64,000 nucleotides of DNA from Cryptomeria japonica (Eukaryota; Streptophyta; Pinopsida; Cupressales; Cupressaceae): assembly GCF_030272615.1 (NCBI RefSeq), contig NC_081406.1, positions 189,871,391 to 189,935,390 of the forward strand. The letters are read 5' to 3'. The position numbers were made by a program, and so were the translations under genes. The notes below the pieces were generated by a model. That model saw only the letters and a list, made by a program, of their open reading frames with translations, searched no databases and was not told where the DNA came from. Shown here one piece after another: positions 58,151 through 64,000 of the stretch; position 1 is the stretch's first letter; every line of letters begins with the position of its first letter.

Positions 58151-58823
58151 TTGGGGTAGGTGCATATTAGGGTATCTCATCAAGCGAGTGGTCCTCGATC
58201 ATGATGCACCATAGAATCTCCATCTGTGTGGGTATCTTGGGTCATCGTCGAGGCATTTTCAGTGCTATGTGGGCTCCTCTCCTACACTATGAAACAAAAA
58301 GTCAACGAAAATGTCATTTTTACTATTTAAAAGGTATACACTTTTCTAAACCCTAATTATCCTTTTTCTACTTAATCATTGATATCTTGAGCTAGGGAAA
58401 TTTGATTTCTGCATCGTTGGTTGTGTTGGAATCATGTTTCAATTCTCTCTATTACTAAATGTTCCATGATGAGCTTCAATCTTGTATCAAGCTTTGTTAT
58501 GAGTATTTTTCATCACTTCTTTTCACAACTTGACTTGGTAAACATGATACCCTATTTCAACTCACTAATTAGCAAGATAAAACAGGGGGGCATATAGCTA
58601 CTCACAAATTTCATCATTTCCTTAGTAATCATTTAGGTGATTTTGCAATTTTATCTAACAATGTGGTTTGCAGTATGCGGTTCCTAATAGGTGTACCATA
58701 GATACCACTGGGGGTTTCGTCTGACACCTTATGAATATATATTTTTTCATGAATGTTTGCTCTTATGTACTTTAGCTTACATATGCACGTAGTGTCATAT
58801 TACCACTAAAGTGGCAGCTAAAT
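58151..58823. other. T2 sequence before the 3' LTR
   Basis: No gene. 'aaaacaggggggcatatagc' at about 58582 resembles a polypurine tract but lies 230 bases before the LTR start. The bases directly before the LTR ('aaagtggcagctaaa') are only weakly purine-rich. Confidence 0.5.
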
Positions 58824-60447
58824 GTAGCATTGTAAATTGTACACCCTTAATTGGGTGGTACAATTTCATGCTTAAGTTAGCACTTGCCTTAGTGTGTTGC
58901 ATTTAATTTCAAAATCCCTTTAAGAATTTAATTAATTAATTTAATTAAATCTAAAGTCCTCTTATTATTCCACACATAATAAAATTAGGCCCTTAATCTT
59001 AAGTGTGCCCCTTTTTATTTTATCCTTTTTATCAATCAATTCATCAAAACCCTGATTAAGTCCTATTTTGACTTTTAAGGCCTGATTTCGCATATCTAAA
59101 CACCTCAAATTATCGCATTGATCTGGAATTGACTTTGTAACCACGATATCATGCATCTCTAAAAAAATGAAAAAAATTTAGTCAGACTAGAGCATGGCAT
59201 TCTAATCCCAAATTTTTTCCCCTGAATTTTGGGATCATGTTTTGATAGTATTATAATATTTAAATCAAATTTCATGCAAAAATATCTCAATTCTAGGTCA
59301 ATATTTTATCAAAAACAAAGTTAGGGCTTCATATATATATAACCTTTCCTTTCCTCATTTGAGGGATCTATTCTCTAGCAATTGAAGGAGCCTCTTGTGA
59401 AGTGAAAGTGCAGGTTATGTGAAGTCTTCAATTAGGAAATCAAGCATTCATCAAGTCTACATCAACCATTTTCATCATCAATTGAATCTTTGAGGATATT
59501 GAAGAATAATAGGATATCATTGACTGTTGATTGGCTTATACCTCTCCCTTAGGGTTTGGTATGGTTTCATGTTATTCTCATACCTTTATAAGAGTTTCAC
59601 AACACTTGTTTTTTATATCTACATTGTTTCTTTAGATCCATTATTGCATTTATGGTTTGAAGCATTCTCATTTATATTTTGTTCATTTAGGGTTTATACT
59701 CAAAGCATAGGGTAGAACTCTAATTCTTGCATTTTAGCTCATTTAGAATATTGTAAGCAAATAATATTCTAGCACACACATATTTCAATACATTATTGGC
59801 TATTTTTGGAGGTGGAAATCACCCAAACAAGGGGTTTGACTAAGGCAAAACCCTATATAACCACCCAAACACCATTTTTCAAGTTACAGGTGTAGGTGCA
59901 GGTACAAGAATTCGACATATGCATGATCTTCAAGAAAGCCAGAGATTATAGGTACAGATCCATATCTAAAAGGAGATCTGGATCTCTAGGACCGAAGTGC
60001 TTAGTGCCCTAGTCCTCTGCATTTTGGTGCTTTATTTGGTAGTTCAGTGTCACATGACTTCAGGTTGCAGATTCTAGAAGATCAACTCAATGCAGTCTCA
60101 GAGACCAAAGCGCCCAACAACCTGGTCTCACTCAATTCAACTCAATTTTCAGTGACAGGCTCACATCTAAATTTCATTTCCTACTCTGTAATCTTTGTCT
60201 CAATTTCATATCTGCATTTTCTGTTATTTTGGTTTATGTTATCAAAATCGTACATCTCCCTAATATAGTTTGTCATTTGCTTGCATTTAGCGTATCTCCT
60301 CTTCATAGCAACAAAGGAATAGAAACCCTAAAGATATTCCTTGACCCTCTTTCATAAGAAGAAGTCAAGGTAAATCATCTCCTTAGGAGATTTTGTATTC
60401 CAATGTGTGAATGAGAGTGGGATCAGGTCCCAATTTACTTGATTCCA
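58824..60447 (+). mobile_element. 3' LTR of T2
   Basis: Starts TGTAGCATTG and follows the 5' LTR (17297-20243) throughout, apart from the copia solo LTR there. A TATATATATAA box lies near 59332. Similarity to the 5' copy ends at '...gattccatttt' (60451), and the sequence then changes to C3 copia LTR. The uninterrupted copy shows the pre-insertion state of the solo LTR site. Confidence 0.8.
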
Positions 60448-61581
60448 TTTTCATCCTACATATGAACACATTAATCACCAACACATAAGCATCAACCATC
60501 AACACATGAACACCAGATTTATGTGGAAAACCCAAATAGAGAAAAACCACAATGAGAATCTAGCTCATGATATGAATAAAAATGTTTAAATTGTTTTAGG
60601 CTTACTACCAAGGAGCAGCAACACCTAAAGAAATTGTAGAGCTAAGGCGTACAACCTTAGGCAAGATACAAAGATGACTTGCTCAACTAAAGATCATTTC
60701 TTCAAGGCAAGATATAAACTATTGCCAAAGGACTCATTGTTAGTTAGAAACAAATAAAATAGCTGAATTGAAATTGAGAAGAATTCTCTTGAACATGAAA
60801 TTATCATCGAACAACTAGATCAAGTGACCAACATCATGGAAAACATCTCTGATAATTTTCATTGTCACAACACTCTGTCTTGTAGAATATACCACCTTCA
60901 AAGCTCTTCTCAAACTGACTTTCACACAACTGCAAACTCAAATATGCTTTGATATCATTTGCATACACTTCTCATACAATCCACTTTCTATCACACCATA
61001 ATTCATCCATCCACACATCTTAAATATGAGATACGATATTGAAAACCTAATTAAGGGTCAACCAAAGAAGAATAAGCAATATTACACAAAATAAGCCACT
61101 TAGACCTAAAATACTCAAATTGGTCCACTCCAATAGAAAGAGGGAACCAAAACATATTGCAATACATCCTTCCATGATTGATCCAATTATCCATGCACAC
61201 TAACACATTATCCAAAGTCGTTACCAAATATAACATGTAGAAATAACAACTAGTTGACCATATAACCTCTTCCGATGCAAAATACTCTACGTTGATCTCC
61301 ACATGCCATGGTGAGATCCAAAACAACATATCAACTCAAATTCCAAAAAATACCCAGGCCAAAAGAATATGATCCACTAAACTGCAACACAATCAACAAC
61401 ATATGAGAGCACCAAAAGCTTTTCAGACTATCTTGAATATAAAATGACACAACCAACACCAAAAACATTAATTGCTGCACAAAACACAATCTACAACAAC
61501 CAAGAGAATATCTGGACCAACATGTATTCAAATAATTAGGTTTGACATCAGTGACAACCATACAAGCTCATGCTTCCAACA
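60448..61581 (-). mobile_element. Copia C3 3' LTR, right piece
   Basis: Ends GCTTCCAACA next to a PPT, so on the minus strand the LTR starts TGTTGGAAGC. It carries 'atgtggaaaacccaaataga' and 'aaaaaccacaatgaga' (about 60520-60550), the copia LTR landmarks. It lacks the 'gagagggg' left-end part, which is found instead at 17195-17296 across the T2 insertion. Confidence 0.7.
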
Positions 61582-61594
61582 ATATGCCCCTTTG
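61582..61594 (-). other. C3 polypurine tract
   Basis: Minus-strand CAAAGGGGCATAT immediately before the LTR start. Confidence 0.75.
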
Positions 61595-61836
61595 TCATTG
61601 ATGGCAAACCCAACACAACATTACCATCACTATCATTTGATCAATAACAATCTCACAACAACTCTCTCCAATCTCATAACTCTCTCCCCCTTTGGCAACA
61701 ATGACAAAGGGTGTTGAAAAACATACTGACCAAATCACATCATTTCTCCCCCTTAGAGAAACAACACCATCAATCTAGCAAACAAAGATAAGAGCTAAGT
61801 CTCCCCCCTAAAAAGATACAACATTGAAAATGCATC

Positions 61837-63305
61837 TAGTTAGAAAAAGGAGGGGAAATAACCCTTAACTTTTTCCCGAGATACTCAAAAGTATCCTTTG
61901 CCAAAGCCTTGGTAAAATTTTTTGCTACTTCTCTATTGTAGAAATGTATTCTAGTCTGCCTTCTTTCTTTGCAACCTTCTCTCTTAAGAAATGATAACAA
62001 ATTGAGTTATGTTTAGTTCTTGAATGCATAATCGGATTCTTTGAAATGTTTATAGCACTAGTATTATCACACATGATAGGAATAGATTCATCATATACCA
62101 CTTTGATATCCTTAAGAGTCTACTTTATCCACATAACTTGAGTACAACAAGACACTACAACAATATATTCAACTTCTGCAGTGGATAATGACATTAATTC
62201 TTGTTTCTTACTTATCCATAAAACCAACCTATCTCCCAAATAGAATGCACCACCACTAGTACTCTTCATATCATTAGTACTTCTAGCCCAATCAACATCT
62301 ATATATGCTTTAAACATGAAATCTCCATCCTTCTTGTACCATGGGCCAAAATCTTGGGTTCCTTTCAAATACCTAAAAATCCTCTTCACTGCTTGTTCAT
62401 GAGTTTTCTTCAGACTAGCTTGAAATCTTGCAACCAAACACATAGCCTACATAATATCTGATCTAGAAGTAGTAAGATATAACAATCTCCTAATCATAGA
62501 TCTGTACTTCTTCTTATCAATATCCGAAGATGTATCATCTTTGCCTAATTTGCAACCAACAGCTAAAGGGGTAGTAACAGGTTTACAATTCTCGATATCA
62601 AACTTCTTTAACATCTCTTTGACATACTTAGCCTAAGAAATAAAGATTCCATCATCCAATTGAGTAACTTGAAGACCAATAAATAATTATATCTCTCCAA
62701 ACATAAATATCTCAAAATATTTCTACATCTCTTCTACAAATTCTTTACACAAGACATCACTTCCTCCAAAGATAATGTCATCAACATAAACAACATTCAA
62801 CAACTTAATGTCTTAAACCTTAAAATATATATTGTTGTTTGTAGTTCATTTTTTGATGTTTTGTTATAGCAAAAATCTATCCAATATCACATACCACACC
62901 CTAGGTTCTTGTTTGAGTCCATACAATGTCTTCTTTTAGATTCCGCAAACCATATTTGGATCTTCTGACAATCTAAATCCATCAAGTTGCTCAATGTATA
63001 ATTCTTAGATTCCAGTTTTCCATTTAGAAATGTTGACATAACATCCATGTAATATACTCTGAAGTTCTTGTGGGTAAAAAACCAAGAAACATTCTAATAG
63101 GTTCCATCCTAGCAACTCGAGCAAAAGTTTCTTGAAAATGAATACCTTCTACTTGAGAATAGCTTTTATATACCAATCTTGCCTTGTTCCTTGTGACTTG
63201 TTCTTGTTTATTTAGTTTGTTCTTAAACACCCACTTAGTTCCTATCACATTTTTGTTCACCAATCTAGGTATTATTCCCAAGTCTGATTTTTAAGTATTT
63301 GATTC
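61837..63305 (-). pseudogene. pol: Copia C3 RT-RNase H, broken
   Basis: Reads from [20 protein letters not shown] (about 63195-63260) through ARLVYKSYSQVEGIHFQETF to a degenerate middle with many stops. The RNase H part follows (62120-62443: FRYLKGTQDFGPWYKKDG, STSGGAFYLGDRLVLW, LSTAEVEYIV) and then DNTSAINISKNPIMHSRTKH to a stop at 61837. Upstream it is cut at 63305 by another LTR; coding-like sequence runs right up to that point. Confidence 0.8.
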
Positions 63306-64000
63306 TGTAGTCACATAAATCTGTCTGGTTTAATTAAATGAATATTTCGTATTTATTTGATTAAAAATCCACTAGCCATCAGTTAATTAAATTAATATCT
63401 AATCAATTCATCTTCAAACATTCTCCTATTAATTAAATACATTATTTAATTTATTTTAATTAATTCATTAAACCAAATTCAGAATCAATTAAATGAATAA
63501 ATCATATTTATTTCATTTAATCCCCTTTTCCTCTTTTAAATATATTAAATAAAACATTTATTTAAATCATTTATTCCCCCCACTTGCATTTTCCTACAAA
63601 TGCAACTTGTACACATTTATTGAAATAAATTAATTTTTATTTTAATTAAAATCCTATTTTCCCTCACCCACCAAATCCACTTGCATTCCTAAACCCCCTT
63701 CTAGATTCTTCTAACCCCTTCCTAATTAGCCTAATCCATCCCCTAATTATTGTCACATTCCTAAGCAACTTGGAGTCACTTCTCAAAGACTTCAAAGTCT
63801 TTGAAAAGCATTTAATGGTTTGTGTGTTCAACAATCTAACCTCTAAAGTCTTCCAAAACCACTAATGGCTCTTACATGACCATTAATGGCTCTTACATAA
63901 CCATTTATGGTTAATTCAACTTGCACTCATGTATCTCCTCAAGCATTTATTGCTTTGACCATGGTTATCCCTTTTGCCTTTGCACAAGAGTTTATCCATT
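63306..64000 (+). mobile_element. Tat LTR of the T1 family, cut by window end
   Basis: Starts TGTAGTCACATAAATCT and follows the T1 3' LTR (7997 onward). It has the ATTTAATTAA-rich first part, then 'cccttctagattcttctaa', 'attattgtcacattcctaagcaa', and 'aaagtctt' with 'ttaatggct' phrases. It is inserted in C3 RT. It may be a 5' LTR or a solo LTR; the rest lies outside the window. Confidence 0.75.

Larger units (their letters stand above)
17297..60447 (+). mobile_element. Tat-lineage gypsy element T2, heavily nested
   Basis: Two LTR copies in the same orientation (17297-20243 and 58824-60447) enclose protease-RT-RNase H-integrase (about 21.2-27.0 kb). They also enclose an antisense PMD gene (27.5-32.8 and 56.6-58.0 kb). 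Removing the recognised insertions (a copia solo LTR, an insertion in RT, and the 23.85-kb CACTA) leaves roughly 17 kb. That is large but within the range for Tat/Ogre elements. Target duplications are not clear at the outer ends, so an unrelated solo LTR at 58824 is the alternative. The split of C3 LTR sequence across exactly these ends favours one element. Confidence 0.65.

Noticed and set aside
58824-60447. Treating the right T2 LTR as an unrelated solo LTR
   Set aside because: Possible, since no target duplication is visible, but the orientation, the adjacent antisense gene and the C3 LTR split favour it being the T2 3' LTR.
1-64000. CRISPR arrays, rRNA or tRNA genes, bacterial operons
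   Set aside because: None seen. The tRNA-like words are primer binding sites or a possible SINE; tandem repeats lack spacer-repeat structure.

Overview
The window looks like intergenic chromatin of a land plant with a large, repeat-dense nuclear genome. The base composition is AT-rich and there is no intact cellular gene. Almost every recognisable segment is LTR-retrotransposon, CACTA transposon or decayed gene fragment. PLS-type pentatricopeptide (PPR) fragments, a plant mobile domain (PMD), Tat-lineage Ty3/gypsy elements and SIRE-like Ty1/copia elements all point to a seed plant. A conifer or other gymnosperm is my best guess, because the elements are old and stop-riddled; that is inference, not identification.

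Left part (1-17.2 kb): a decayed plus-strand copia element (E1, 1-5.5 kb) that has lost its 3' LTR. It abuts the 3' end of a Tat-type gypsy element (T1: integrase end, 3' region with tandem repeats, PPT, 3' LTR to about 9.49 kb). Next comes the chromodomain end of a chromovirus (9.5-10.1 kb) and its probable LTR. A quieter stretch (11-17 kb) holds a PPR pseudogene, two foldback elements and a possible SINE.

Central and right part (17.2-64 kb) is a deep nest. The outermost layer is a minus-strand copia (C3), whose 3' LTR is split into 17195-17296 and about 60448-61581 and whose pol lies at 61837-63305. Inside that LTR sits a plus-strand Tat-lineage gypsy element (T2, 17297-60447). Its 5' LTR carries a copia solo LTR, its RT is broken by an LTR-like insertion, and an antisense spliced PMD gene lies downstream of pol. 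That PMD gene is split by a 23,850-bp CACTA transposon (32792-56641) with matching CACTA...TAGTG ends and ACCT on both flanks; the PMD frame reads through if the element and one ACCT are removed. The CACTA element carries a PPR fragment, a multi-exon TNP1/Transposase_24-like gene, subterminal-type repeat arrays, and two diverged copies (X1, X2) of a roughly 1,000-1,200-codon ORF family I do not recognise. X2 is itself split by a fairly young copia element (E2, 45627-52606), and its frame also continues across the insertion.

Nothing here looks able to act on its own. The interest lies in the nest, which gives a relative order of insertions, and in the X family as possible CACTA cargo. All identifications are from reading motifs; no database search was run.
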